From Lanius collurio (lineage: Eukaryota > Chordata > Aves > Passeriformes > Laniidae): a stretch of DNA of 64,000 bases. The notes beneath the pieces are model-generated. The model saw nothing but the letters and a program-made list of their open reading frames with translations. It was not told the DNA's origin and ran no database searches. Location of the stretch: positions 1,271,487 through 1,335,486 of the forward strand of contig JACBWW010000041.1 of the NCBI GenBank assembly GCA_020086605.1, in the 5' to 3' direction. Made by a program: the position numbers and the translations under genes. Each line of letters begins with the position of its first letter. The stretch's first letter is position 1. Below, piece after piece: positions 14,204 through 27,400 of this stretch.

Positions 14204-15194
14204 ATTTTTCTTTTCATTCTTGAAAAAAAACTTGAGGAAACTAATTAGTGTCCAGTGTTGGAAGTGGTAGAAATAGGGAATTGCTATGCTGTGTAAAATG
14301 ATAATGGGTGTGGATACTGTTCTGACCCTGGTAATTAGCCCTCCTCTCTGAGCCTCCTCATTAACCCCTGGTGGTAGCACTGTGGTATGAAGTGTGTGTG
14401 TGGCTGTCAGGCCTGACTGGGTTCAGAGCAGGTTTGGTGAGGTGATTTCACCCTTGGAAAGGCAGCCCTAATATGTGCTGCATGTGAACATGCAGGTTTG
14501 GAGCAGAGGCATCCCAGGAGCTCAGTGGGAGATGAGGCTGAACTTTTCCCTGTCAAACAGCAAATGCTCTGAAGGTCTGGGAACAACTCCCCTTCAGCCA
14601 GCTATATTAATGAAAATCAAATACTTTGTGAGTCTTCCAGAATCTCAGTTACAAGAAATTTGTCCTTGCTTCTTAGACAAAGAAGCAAAATGAATTTACT
14701 GCTACTGTGGGAGTGTTACTGGTTTTATTCTTTCCCAGTGCTGCAAGGAACATCCTGTACCTGCTGTTTACTGAGTGTGGGCTTGTGTCAAACAGAACAG
14801 TGAGGGGTGTTTGTTAACCCCTCGGGGTGCTTTGGGGTGAGCTGCATTACTTGGCCAGAGTGAAAAAGCCCCACAAGTTATTGGAAAGGTTCCCCCAAGA
14901 CTTGTGTGTTTACACAGCATCAGCAGGTTGCAAAATGATTCCCCTGAGATGCTTTCACAAACACCAGCCTGGCAGTGGATGCTTTTTCATGTTTTTCAGA
15001 CTCTGGGATTATGTAAATGCAAGGAGTGGTGGTTAACAAAGCTGCAGTGTTGGTGAATTCCTGGGAAAGAATTGGTTCCTCCTGAACATCTTGCATTCTG
15101 TGTGAGCTGGGAATGGGTTGTGGGAGTGCTGAGAAAATGGGAACTTCCTTTAGCTGAGGAATAATCCATGCCAATGTACAATGCCAATGTACAA
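14204..15194. other. non-coding spacer between two CR1 pieces
   Basis: No exon or RNA gene is seen in this kilobase. Short plus-strand open frames at 14475-14693 and 14827-15036 lack splice context, codon bias or recognisable domains. A 12-bp direct repeat 'caatgtacaa(t/g)g' at 15172-15198 sits just before the next CR1 fragment. Confidence 0.55.
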
Positions 15195-15440
15195 GGAATC
15201 ACACCATGCTCACTTCTGGCCCCCTCCATTCCAGAAGGACCTTGAGGTGCTGGAGCAAGCCCAGAGAAGGGAATGGAGCTGGGAAAGGGGCTGGAGTGGC
15301 TGGAGGAGGCTCAGGGGGTCCTTCTGGCTCTCCACAGCTCCCTGGCAGGAGGGTGCAGCCAGGTTCAGCTCTGCTCCCAGGGGACACAAGGGACAGGACA
15401 AGGGGAAAGGGCCTCGAGTTGTACCAGAAGAGGTCTAGTT
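15195..15440 (+). mobile_element. CR1 LINE internal fragment
   Basis: GC-rich plus-strand sequence with the CR1 signature 'ccagagaagggaatggagct' followed by 'gggaaaggggctggag'. Downstream is the 'cagctccctggcaggagggt' and 'aggggacacaagggacagga' part of the non-LTR element upstream of its 3' terminus. The open frames at 15181-15438, 15206-15523 and on the minus strand at 15199-15401 arise from the element's base composition. They are not genes. Orientation is plus, and the 3' terminus is missing. The subfamily cannot be assigned by eye. Confidence 0.75.
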
Positions 15441-18400
15441 TAGGTACTCTGAAAAATATTTGTATGAACTTAATCCTTTATTGGCTTGCAGAAGGTTATT
15501 TCTCAGTTTGTGAAGTGAGCTAATGATACAGAGTTTCAGGGACCCAGAAATGTGAGATGCCCTTGTTTATCCTTTGTCTTTAAAAATTGTTTTCAAAACA
15601 ACTTATTAAAAAGGGAGAAAAAAAAAAACCCAGGAGTTTTGGGGTGATAGCTGTAATTTGGGTGTTCTTGTGATACAAGAAAAGAGCAAATGTCTTGTAT
15701 AACATCACAATATATCAAGAAAAGTGGAAACCAGTGTTGGAATGACAACTTTTAATGGTTAAAGTAGCATGTCTGTTGTGTCTTAATAGCACAACCCTCC
15801 TTAAGGTTCAAAACTGCCACAGATGATGAGGTTTCCATTAAAGGATAATAAAGTCTCTGTCAATGTGACAAAAGAACTCCCTTATCTCTTTGGAATAAGA
15901 ATGCTCTTTGAAGAGCTTCATAAAAGGCTGCTCTATGAAATAAGTCTGGTGGATGGTTATTTTGAATTTCTATAAAGTGCATCAACCCAAAGGCTAAAGG
16001 GATTATCTGGGAGGTGCCAAAATGAGAAAGATGAATGCTTTCCTTCTGTGCAGTGAGTGGCATCTCTTTAGAAAGCACAGGTATGGTTTGTTCTTGTCTC
16101 TTGGGGAAGGATTCCTTGAAATTAGAGGGGCCTTTTGGATCCAAGGGATGCAGCTACACTGGAGCTAATTCAGCTTAGGTGGAGTGTAGATGTGAGGTGT
16201 AAATAAATAACCAGAATCCTGATCCAGCACATTTATCCACCTCTGGCACTGGAACACCTTCCTTCTTTTAGCTTTCCTTACACCTTTAGGTGAATTTAAG
16301 TGACCAGGAACAGGCATTTTCCACACATGAATTTACTTAAGAAGTGCCCTCCCTGACCTGAGTGTTTCCAAGTCTGAAATCAGAGGTAGGTTGGATCTGA
16401 TGAGTCATATTTAATGTTTATGCATTGCTTTTTATTATTTTATTCATAAACTATCTAATTAATAAGCTTTTGCTCAAAGGCAGTGGGAGTGAGGCTGAGG
16501 AGGAGAATGCATTTTGCTCACTAATGGCCATATACATGAAAATTACTTTCTTACTTTTTAACTAACAAGGAAGAAACTGGTTCCATTTCATTGTATTCCC
16601 TGTGTGCCAAAAGTGTAAAAGCCCCTTTAAGAATGAACAAATTTGGAAATAATTGCCACAGCAGTGTGCTTTTATGATGGCTGTATCTCTGAAATCAAAA
16701 GCAATATGAAATTCATTGACCAAAATTCAAGTTATTAAAGTCTTTGAATGGTTTTGGTGCTTTTTCATTCATTAAATGCCAGGACTCTGGGGAAAAAAAT
16801 AAAGGGATGGAGGTGAAAGCTATGAATTCAGATTTCCAAGCCCCCATCATTCCCAATTAGGTTTGGCAAATGGCAGAACAAAATTAATGATGCCAAATTA
16901 TCCTTCAGTGCAGTGTGTGATAGCTTAACTCTTCTAGCTGTTCCAGGGTTGTAAATGATGAAACTGATAACACTCTAATGTGATCCTTTCAGGCTTCTCG
17001 TTTATATTAATGAGTTTTAGTCATCTAAGGCAAACTGATAACCACTGATTAATAGCTCAGCAACTTCCAGACTGGCATCAAAGCCTGATCTCTCCTTTCT
17101 AACCACCCCCCCCCTTTTATTTTTTTAACTCTTTGATGGGTCAGGAGTTAAGACAGTTAACAATTAACTCTGAGCTTAATTGAAATCCAGTTGTTAAATT
17201 TTTGATGGAAGTTAATTCTGGTTTCTATGGTTATAGCTGATTTCAGTCTCATTTTTTTCTGTGAGTTTGAACTTGCAAAACAAGACTGATTTGTTTCACC
17301 ATTTTTTAAAAATTTATTTCTTGACATTTGCAGTCTGTTGAAGGAGGCTTGTTAAACAACATTGGACAAAGATAAGTTATCACAGAGGCATCAAATCACT
17401 GGCAGCAAAAGCAATTAAATCTCTCAGAAAATCACAAAATTAGCAAGAGGAGGCAAACTGCTGAAGTCCTTAAGTTGCTTTTAATTTATATATATATATG
17501 AAGGACAGTCACTACATTTTCAGGATGTTATTTCATAGTAAAGATCAGAATAAGAGTTACAAAAGTCAAATAATTATCACTTGGTTAAGCAAATGGGTTG
17601 GAGGGTTTGGAAGAAAAATTGTGGAGAGTGAAATAACAATCCTTGGATATAGGATTGACTGAAACTCTTGGAAAAGTCAGTGTAAGCTGTTCTGTTAATA
17701 AGAGATCCTATTACTGTGGGCTTTGCTTACACAAATACCTCTGTGCCACTTCCAAACTCCACTTCTGAAGCAGAGGCTTTCAAAGCCAAGGAGACAACAA
17801 TTCAGAGGAGTGCTTATGCAATTATTGTCACAAACACTCTGCACCTTCCCTGGCCTCCTGCTAAAAATGACATCAAGCAGCTGAAGTTCTTGCTCTGACA
17901 TTGATAACCCAGGTCAGCCTCTGCTTTTCAAACAACTGCCTTCATTATTTTCCAGGAGGAATATTGCTCCAGATTTCCAAATAAGCCGTTCCTCAAAATA
18001 AGGAAACCTGATCTGCTGAGAAGTCTTGGCCTAGAGATCAGAAACAACATTGTTTAATCAGTATTTCTGTAGAATATTGCCATGTGGACACTTCCTCTTG
18101 GTGCCTGGAGCTTTAAGGCTGTGCCACAAATGATGGGAACTAGATTTGCCAAAAACCCATCTCCCTGAAGAAAGGGGGTTAGTGGTGCACATTTTAGTCC
18201 TCACTCTTAGATCAAGACATCCTGCAGTCACTGGGTATTCCACACAACATCTGCTGGAAAGATAAATCCATTGTAGTGGAAATGAAATGCATATTTTAAG
18301 TTCAGGCAGTTTTGTATTGTGTTGTCAGTGATGGAGAGACAAAATAATTGTGAAAGCCATTTGAAAAGCCTGTGTAAAACGTGCCTGTGTGCTAAAGGAT

Positions 18401-21400
18401 GTTGTCCTCTAGAATTAGACCCCAAATCTGACTCTCTTGTCAGATTGACTGGGTTGTTTCTAATCTTAACAGATCTTTTCATCTTTAGAAACTGAGTTTG
18501 AAAAAGGACTTTTAATATTCTGCAGCAGAATTGTACATCTGAACAAGGAGCATCTGCTGCCACTTGGGATTCCTTCTTCCCTTGGAAAGTGCCCTGGTTC
18601 AGACTGTGCTGCTGTTGGTGTTGCTTGGGGAGTTCCATCTTGAGCAGATTTATTTTTTTGCTCAGTTTTTAAGAGGCCAACCTGAATTTAAAGTACCCCC
18701 TAACTCAGGCTGGGCAGGTTCTTTTTGACCAGATGAATTTCCTGGACAGTGTTAAGTAAAGGCCTGCATGGCAGAAATGAGCTAATTACAATGGGAATTC
18801 CTAAATTCCAAATTGTCTCCTCAGAACTGGCATGAGATTCAAATACCAAAATTAATAATAAAAATCACATATTAATAGAAGATGGTACAAAAGTTTTGAT
18901 GCTTATAACTGGCATCCTTTTAGTATTCAAGATATTAAGACAGAAGAAAAGAGCACTTATATAAGGAACTTAATAGAAATGACTGAAGCCTTTCAGCTAA
19001 CTCAGGAGGACTCTTCTAGCAGAAAATACAGTATATATTGATGTAATATTGATGATAGTCCTGGAATGCCAAAGAGTTCTTATTTGCAGGATCAAGACTT
19101 GATTCTTTTAGCACCTTCAGTATTCCAAAATCCTAGCCTAGCTATTCAAAAGTTTAGGAGCCTGATTTTTTAATACAGAGCAAAACAGAACCCCCTTAGT
19201 TTTGGTTAGGTTTGTTTTCTGCTATTTTCAGCCTGCAGTGTTTAAATTGTTGTCCTTACCTGTAAAGAATAAAAAGATGAATGGTTTGTTTGCCTTTTTT
19301 GTTGCTGTTCTTACTCTAAAGAATATTTTTCTGCTTGTTTAACACTTGTGCTTGAGAATTGGAGAAAGCCCAGGTTTGCAATAATAGATTGGCAACTCCT
19401 GACTGTTCTGGAGCCTTGGTTGCACTGAAAACTGCTAAGAGCTTGCATAGCCATAATAAAAAGTAATTTGGTAAATCTTGTTTTTACTGAGTCCATAGTG
19501 TGTGGACAAGGTTTCATCAGGAAAGTCTCACAGTTGCTTTCTGGGTCTGTTGTTCCTCTGTTACCCAGAGCTTTGTGCCAGCCTCTGTCACCACATACAA
19601 AACCAGTTCTAGCAGAATCCTTACCAGCCATTTAATTTTCTCAAATGGCAGAGAAGAGGAACAGGGCTCATGCACAGCAACTTTTGTAGTTATCTGGAGA
19701 TCCTTTGGTATCCTGAGTCGGTCAGAGACAATTCAGGGTGCAGGTTTGTGTTGTGCTGAGTTCAGCCCAAGTTTGGGCTGCCAGGGAAATGTTTTCCCTC
19801 GGCCAGCCATGTGCTCCCTCTGTTGGTGTTTGCTCTGGCAGCTCTGGCTTGTGGGCAGGCTGGATCTGTTTGCTGACTTAATGGAAAACTGGCTTTCCAA
19901 ACTGTAAAAGCATTTTTTCAATTGGATTGGATTCTGAGACACAAAACTCTGCAAGGCTGAGGGTGAGAATCTGCTCCTTAAGGGAAAAAGAAAATAGGAT
20001 TTCACTTTTTGACAGCAGCAAGCATAATGAGGCCTTGGTGATTAAATTCTGATTCCACCTAGCTGAAGTTTAATGGAATAATTTGGGAGTTTTTAAAATA
20101 TCATTTGGCAGCTCCAGGTGAGACCCTGGTTTCTGTGCTGGTGGCTGTGAGCTGCCCTGTGTGGTGAGGCTCTGCATGTGGAAACACTGCAATGGGTGGA
20201 ATTTGACAGGCAAATATCCTGTCCTTGGTACCACTGACTCAGCCCTGGCTAATGCATCACCTGCAGCCCTGAGCAGCTGTTTGGTCGTGGGTATTTCCTA
20301 GAGAAGGATGAGATAAACATGAAACTTCCCTGCAGCCTTATCAGAGGGTGTGGAACCAGTCTTGGAACACCTTTCTTTGAGTCAGAAGCAGGAGGAAGCT
20401 GCAGCCCAGGTCAGAGTTCTGGGTGAGTGCTTTGCTCTTGAGGTGGTGACAGACTTAACCAGCAGGAAACTGCAATTTCCAGCATGAAAACAAATGCTTT
20501 ATCCCCTCATCTCCTGTGGGCTAATCTCATCTCCCTGATCTGTGCTGCGTGCAGGAGGGGATGGACACACTTCTTTCTTCTCTCTTAGTACCTTTATGCC
20601 AAGATCCCATCTCCTTCTGATCCCCTTCCCTTCCCTCTGATCCCCATCAGGAGTAACTCTGTTTGAAGGCAAGGTGTTTATAAAGCAGGGTATTATCCTT
20701 TATTCCTGGGACTAGTCCCTACAGGTACCCTGGTGGAATATGCCCTGCAGAACCAAACCTTAAATCAGTGGAAACTGTGATTTCTTGGGCAAGGTTTATG
20801 GTGGGAATAAATGCTATAAGAAGCTATATAGTATGAAACATAGGGCTGTTATAAAACTTGCTGTATCACTCCCCCACCCCTGAGCAGGGCAAAGTGGAAT
20901 AAATAAATTAAGTTTCTGCTTTTAAGAGAGCAATATCCCTACAAGGTCTGTCCCAGCCTGGTGCAGCTGCCCTTGGAAGCTCTTATCACTGAGAGGAGTG
21001 AAGCCACACTCAACCTGTGTTTGCACATTTTTTAGGGGGACTGTTACAGGAATTCACTTTGCTTTGTGCACTGCAGATCAAGGTTCTTTATTACAGTAGC
21101 TGCTAAAAAGAGCTTTATCAGGTTACTCTGCTTTGTAGCTGGTCCTTGCATCTGTGTTAAACATTTATTTCCTTATTTATTGCAAGGACAATCCAGTCCT
21201 GCAGCTGTGCCTGTGGTATGAGGTGTCCCACAAACAGGAGTTTGCATGGAACAACTTTGCCAGTAAATCATCTCCTCCCAGCTCTTCAGTTTCCCTTGCC
21301 AGGCACTTATTTTAACTGGCCTGAGCGTGTATATTGTAGTAAAAATTGGTAAAAAAAAGTCAAAATTGTGCTATCAAATTTGAGCCAACCACTGGAAATC

Positions 21401-24228
21401 AAAATGTACAGTCCCAGTTTGGTGCATAAGGCATGCAAAAATATCTTATGGCTGTGGTGCAAATCCTTGTGCATCATCTGCTTTTGTTCAGGTACAGAAT
21501 TAGGGATAACAATAATAAACAGCCTCTCGTGGCTCACAAGTGCGTTTTCTGAAGCTGCTTTTTCATGTTAATATAGTTCATTGTTAATGTACAAGGAACA
21601 AATGCAAATCTGAAGGCCAAACTCCAGGCTTTTTAATGAAAATTGAAATTAGTGTCACAACACTGGAAGCAAGAGCAGAGGCTGTGCTTTGACACTGGGG
21701 AGACAGCAGGAAATTCAGATGGTTAATTCTGATTGGCCCTTTGTTGGAGGTATTGTTTATTAGTACCAAGTATTACAATCAGAAAATATTATTATTGTAT
21801 ACAGTTGATTCTCCTTGAGGTGTCTTTTTCCTTACAATTACCAGATTTCTTAATTTGCAGTTTGCAGGCTTGATCAATGAAAGGGATGAAAGTGGAAAAG
21901 TTGTTTTGATCTCTTTCAGCATAACCTCTGGCCAGAAATTCATGATAGTCCAGAGGAGGAAAAAATGAAAGAAATGTGAAAGCTCTTGGTGCAGTGAGTG
22001 GGAGCCCAGCTCCCTGAAGGATAGAGCTGTTTCATGCCCCCCTATTCCAATGGAGCATTACAGCCTATAATGCAGCAATTATTTTGTTGGGTAGGTGTTT
22101 CATTACCAACCTGGGCCTTGGAGGTGATGAGAGAAAATTTGTCTTGACCTTCCCAGGAAACCATAAAAGGGAAATGATGTCTAAATAATAAATGTCCAGG
22201 AGAAATGTGGAATGCCTGATGGTGTTGCACTTACCTTCCATGACATCTGGGCATTGTAGGATAAAGAGCAGAGATGTGGATCATTTCAAAAGCAGGAATA
22301 TTTTCTGTTGTTCCCCTGCATTTTTGACCTTCCTTCTCCTGGTTCAATCCCTATCAAATAGGATTTAATATTTTTTTCTCCCTGCAGAATGTGCATTTTC
22401 CTGAGATTGAGGCAAACCACGAAGAGCAGATTTGGGAAAAAAAACCCCTTTTGATTCCAAAGTGAGGGTGTTGGGATCAGGTTTTTATTTGCTGTACTTT
22501 GCCAGATGTGCAGCATTTGGGATTGGGAGCCACCCAAGAAGGAATCTTGCCTTCTCCCTTTGATCCTGTGACAGTAGAACCAATAACTGTGTGGAAGAGA
22601 ACGTGCAGGAGTAGCTGTGGTGACACATGGCCCTGCTTTGTACTGATGCTCAGGGGTAGGACTGCAGGTTGCTCTTGGTCTGGGATGTTGTGGGGGCTTT
22701 CCTCCCCCACATCGTTTCCCAGATTTAAATGTAATAATTTCCAGGACCAGCAGTTGAGGTTGTTGGCATCCTAAAGTTCCAAAACTTGTAATTCTCTTGT
22801 GTTGGTCAGTCCCTTGTTGAAAATTCATATTGCTTTCTCTGCTTTTGCTATTTTAAATGGCTCTAATTTCCTCTGTGAGGGCTCCATGATGAAACTGATT
22901 TTAATGAAAAAATAATAGTTCTATAATAGAGTCCATTAGACCATCTCATCCTTTAAATCTTTCCTTCTAAACAAGGATGAGTTGCCACGTGCTGCTATTC
23001 TTATTTTATGTTCCTCTGGGTGTAGTGGAGATGGAGATTCTCTTTTATTAAGTGAAAGTAATGCCCCCCCAAAGAACTGCAGATCTGGGCAGATAAATGA
23101 GCATTATATTGGGGTTTAATGTTCCCAAGAAGCCTTGTGTAACACTATCCATTGCAGCAGAGTGTAGGAGTAACTCCTGATTCTATCTGGCCTGAGTGAT
23201 CTGCCTCAGTCTCTGCAGTTTTACAGCCTCAACAATCCCAGATAGCCATCGATCAGCTGTGGGTGCTTGAAGGGTTTCTGGTCACGGCTCAGATTCTTGG
23301 ATAGAATCCTTTGGAGAAGTAAATGCTGAACAACTTCCCTGCTGCTTTATTGCATCTTTAGCTCTGTTAGGTGGGGCTCTGGGGCTCTGTGAGGTTTGCA
23401 GCAGCGTTTCTTTACACAGAAGCTGATTAGAAAAGGTTCAAAGCAGGGTGTTTGGGCAGGTGTAAAGCAGAACTCGACAGCCAGGTCCTTCAGCTGTGGC
23501 ATCTGAAGTGCTGTGGTATCAGGGAGAGCAGGGGCTGCTGAGCTCAGAGTGCCCCTCCTTCCTACAGAGATAAGAAACTACTCCAGAAACCGCTGATAAC
23601 GAAATAAGTGGGGTCTTGCTTCTTTTTGAAGTCAGTCTGTAACTTCAGATTCCCATTGGGAAAGGAATATCTGATCTCATACCTTGGCCTCAAGATGTTG
23701 CCTTTGCTAATTTGAGCTTGGAATTTAAGGAAGCACAAATGAAACGTGGTCCAAAAGCCTCTTTTTGACCCAGGAACTTGTTCCTAGTGCTTTCCATCAT
23801 GCCTGTTGGTTTGTGAGGTTCTCTTCCTCCAAACACACCTCTTCTCTTCCTCCTCCATTTCAACCTCACTTTTCCATAGCTGGGAGCCTTCATCAGTGGA
23901 TTGCCCCAATACAACTCCCAGCACATTTAATTTGTGCAGACTGGGTGCTCTTCCACTGAACGGGCCTCAGTGGCCTCCCTAAATCCTCTTTCCGTTCTTG
24001 AGACTTGCTCAGGTTGTTTTCCTTCCTTCAAGCCTCTTCCTGTAGATGCTAAAAAGCTCGGGGCAGAGGAGTTTTCCAGCTGCTGCACAATTCTGTGAAG
24101 TTTTTCCTTTCTCATACAGCAGAGCAGAGAAACAATGAAGTTGCCTTTGTAAACTAATTCTCTATCTCTGCACCTGCAGCTTGTTTTCCAAGTCTTGTTT
24201 TAGTTTACTGGAAAATATTTTGAATAGG
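15441..24228. other. non-coding AT-rich DNA, possible conserved non-coding elements
   Basis: About 8.8 kb with no coding exon or RNA gene that I can support. The 16.4-17.6 kb part is markedly AT-rich and almost CpG-free, with a short (TA)n near 17489-17499. It has many homeodomain-like TAAT motifs. This texture is common in conserved developmental enhancers in large introns and gene deserts, but conservation cannot be judged from one sequence. A 180-codon minus-strand frame at 22286-22828 has no domain or codon bias. Confidence 0.55.
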
Positions 24229-24403
24229 TGTTAGAGAACCTCTGCCAGTCCTTTTAGGGGGTGACTGGTCAAAGGGCCAATCACCTCCTGCCACCCTTAT
24301 GTACAAAAGTACATAGCCTAGCTTGTAAATAATAAAATAATTCCATTTTCTCTCTGGTCTTGGATTGTGCCATTTCTCGCTGGTTCTTGGTATAACAGCG
24401 ACA
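24229..24403 (+). mobile_element. possible short solo LTR of an endogenous retrovirus
   Basis: The segment starts with 'tgttagagaacc' and ends near 'tataacagcgaca', giving TG...CA termini. It contains an AATAAA polyadenylation signal at 24331, followed by a T/C-rich 'ttccattttctctctggtct' stretch typical of an LTR R/U5 region. Upstream is the U3-like 'ggccaatcacctcctgccac'. No internal retroviral genes flank it. No clear target-site duplication could be found: the candidate flanks differ. The exact ends are uncertain and it could be a truncated LTR. The call rests on architecture and resemblance to bird LTRs rather than an alignment. Confidence 0.4.
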
Positions 24404-27400
24404 TCTTCCTTCACTTATTTCTTTCTACCTTTTCTCAGCTCCTTTCCACATACCTGCCAATACAGAGAAGTTGATTATGGCAGCCTTATTTTGGTGTTGG
24501 TATCTTCCTTGGGTGTGGCCTTTTGCCCATAAAATGCCCTTGGTAAATGTTTGTTATGGGATGACTCCTGGGAGCTGCCATGTCCCAGTGACCAGGCTGT
24601 GCCTCTTATTTCACCCCTGGCTGGCCCTACTCTGTTTGGAACCACAGCCCCAGTCAGGTGCTGTCTGAACCTTGTCATCTTCTTAGGGAGGAAACGGGCG
24701 TCTAAAGGGATTTAATGAGTATTGGTTTGGAGGCTTCAGGTGTCTGGGAATAGTGCACAAGTCTGGGGGCAGTGGGAGTGTGACAGATAATTTGTAAAAG
24801 CAGAAACTTGATGAGTTGAAGGGACAGAAAGTGTGATTCATCTGTTTGTGTCACCACTTTAAACCTCAGAAAAATCCCCAAGTAGTGGTTCTAGTGTTAA
24901 CTGAGCTCAGCTGAGAGGTGGTTTTGATCATGGGAAGAGCTGCCAGTTCTTCTCAGGACTTCCAGACAGCCATGATCACTGTCAAATATATCTGTACATG
25001 TGTGTACTTGCAAGAAAGATTTACATTTGTGATCCTTTATCTCATGACAAATGTGTCTCACTTTACTGTCCCTCAGAAACAGCATCACTGCTATGTTTTC
25101 TCTGCTTTTTTTACTGCCTGTCAGTCCCTTGATTTTGCCATAAAGTGGTGGTTTAAAAAAAAAAAATTAAATGCACCAACGTGTACATTTAGATGATCAC
25201 ATTCATGGTTGCTGTCAGCAGATAGTTGAGATAAGCAAAAGCATATTCCAGAGTGGAAGCTGGGAGGAGGAACCATCATTGCCCTGCAGCGTGGCAGTGG
25301 CAAAAATGATGATAACAAAGCCATGTGGTTTTCTTAATTTCCTAAAATGTGAGTCCTGCTCAGTGTAATGGGGCTGCTCAATAGGAGGTTTATGGAATGT
25401 GTGTAAACACAAAGATATCTAACATACAAAGTTACTACTTAAGTTAACTAATGTTTTCTAGAGCTTAAGAATTAAACAGTTGCTTGCCCCAGAATTACCT
25501 GCAGAGAGTAGGAAGAAATGCCTTAATAATGTGAGTGAAGAAGAGTGTGTGGAGTCTGTCCATCCATACCTGAGAGATGCAGGAAACCAGTGGGGGCAAA
25601 AATGGCATGAGCAGAGTGAAGATGAGACCTCGGGGTTTCAGCTCTGGGATGTGGCTACTCGAGTTTCTCTTGGAAAGGCAGAGGCAATTGCAGAGCCCCC
25701 AGGTAGTTCTGAGGAGAGAATTCTCCCTCTTGCCCCCTGCAGAGACCTTCAAGTGCCATCTCGAGCAGCCTGTGATCCAAGATTTTTTCCTAGGGGATAA
25801 AAGCAGATAAAAGTCCCAGGCAGGATTGCTGTTATGAGTTAGTCTCACCTGTAAGTCTAAGCAGCACTGTACTGGATTTAAGCATCTGTTAGGAATTAAG
25901 CAGAGCAGTGCCCTGACTTTTCCTTCTATCCTTACTAATTTTCTGAGCTTTCTGTGCCTTTTTCTTGGCTGTTGGGAAGTGCCCCCCACAGCATTTAGGG
26001 GCTGAAGTGTGGTGTCCCCCCAAAACCCTCCCTGGAGAGCAGAAAATAAAAAAGATTCTGTGTGTGCAGCTACAGAGGAAGAGTCTTTAAAGGAGTGATA
26101 TGAAGAGCATCCCTTGGGATGCTAAAAATCATGGGGTCAGTGTTTGTGGCCCACTGGTGAGTTTATAACTGAACTGGAGGTGGGTCCTACCTGGTGTTTG
26201 ATGGAAAACTTGAGGCCCCTTGATCCCTGGGATGCCAGCCAACAGCCAGCATAATTCCTGCCTTTGTCACATTGCCTGTTCCCACTCTGGCAGGTTTGCT
26301 TGTCAGGGCTGGTGCTTCCCCTTCAGAGGGGTTAATTTTGTCTCACTTTGCAAACACAAGGGAATCAAACTCAGCCTCTTTATTCCTTTGTTCCCCCTCC
26401 ATTGCCCATGTTAATTTAATTTGACAGCCTGGCGAATAGGATTTGTCAAATATGGTAACCTTAAGCATCTCAGATATTGAAAACTGTGCTTTAAATTTAT
26501 ATAATCCAGATGTGAGAACCAATAAAAGGCTTGGATGAAATGAAATGTCAGGCTTTGTGGGGAGAGAAATGGGAAAAATACTCTTTGCCACTTATTTTTC
26601 CACATGGCATAAAGTGCAGAGCAGGGTTCAATCAATCATTTTAGTCAAGAATAGAAGCAGGTTTTGTCATCTCAGTACTGTAACAGTAAATCTGATGGAT
26701 AGCAAAATGCTGAATCTCACAAGACTGGCTAAAGTAAAAACTTTAGAGTTTGGGCAGTGAAAAGGGGAGTCTTGGGGCAGTATTTAGGTATGATAAACAC
26801 AAGGCATTGCTCAAAGAGAACATTTCTCTTAGCAGTACTAATAAAAAAGCCACCAATTTAAAGAATTTACATCTCTAGGCATTACCCAAATGGAATAATA
26901 TCCCACTCACTAGTTCTACAAAATATGTTCTCAAATTATACACACTAAACAACTTCTGTTTCCACAATATTTGTTCTCCTGTATGTAGAAAGAGGCTGAA
27001 AGATACAGAATAATTACCTTAAACTAATTCTAATTCCATCTAAATCTCTTCATTCCCTCTAGTGCTCCTTCTTTGGCAGAAGGGAAGAAACAAACACTGA
27101 GGGAACACTAGGCAGTATTAATCAAATAGTTCATTCCCCAAAAGTGCAATTTGATTTTAGCTCAGAATGGGTAGGCATCAAATTCAGAGCACTGGCCTAA
27201 TAAAGAAGATTAAAATTTGGAAGGTTTTAAAACATTTTCTATTTTAGACTTAAAAGACAAAGATTTTGATGTCAGAATGAATTAGAATTTTAAATTTGCC
27301 TGCATTTAATATGAAAGCTGAAGAAACTTTCAATCAAAACCAACCAGTTTTTCATGTTGTAAAAACAATTTGATAGTAAGCCTGAAGTTGTATGCCTAGC

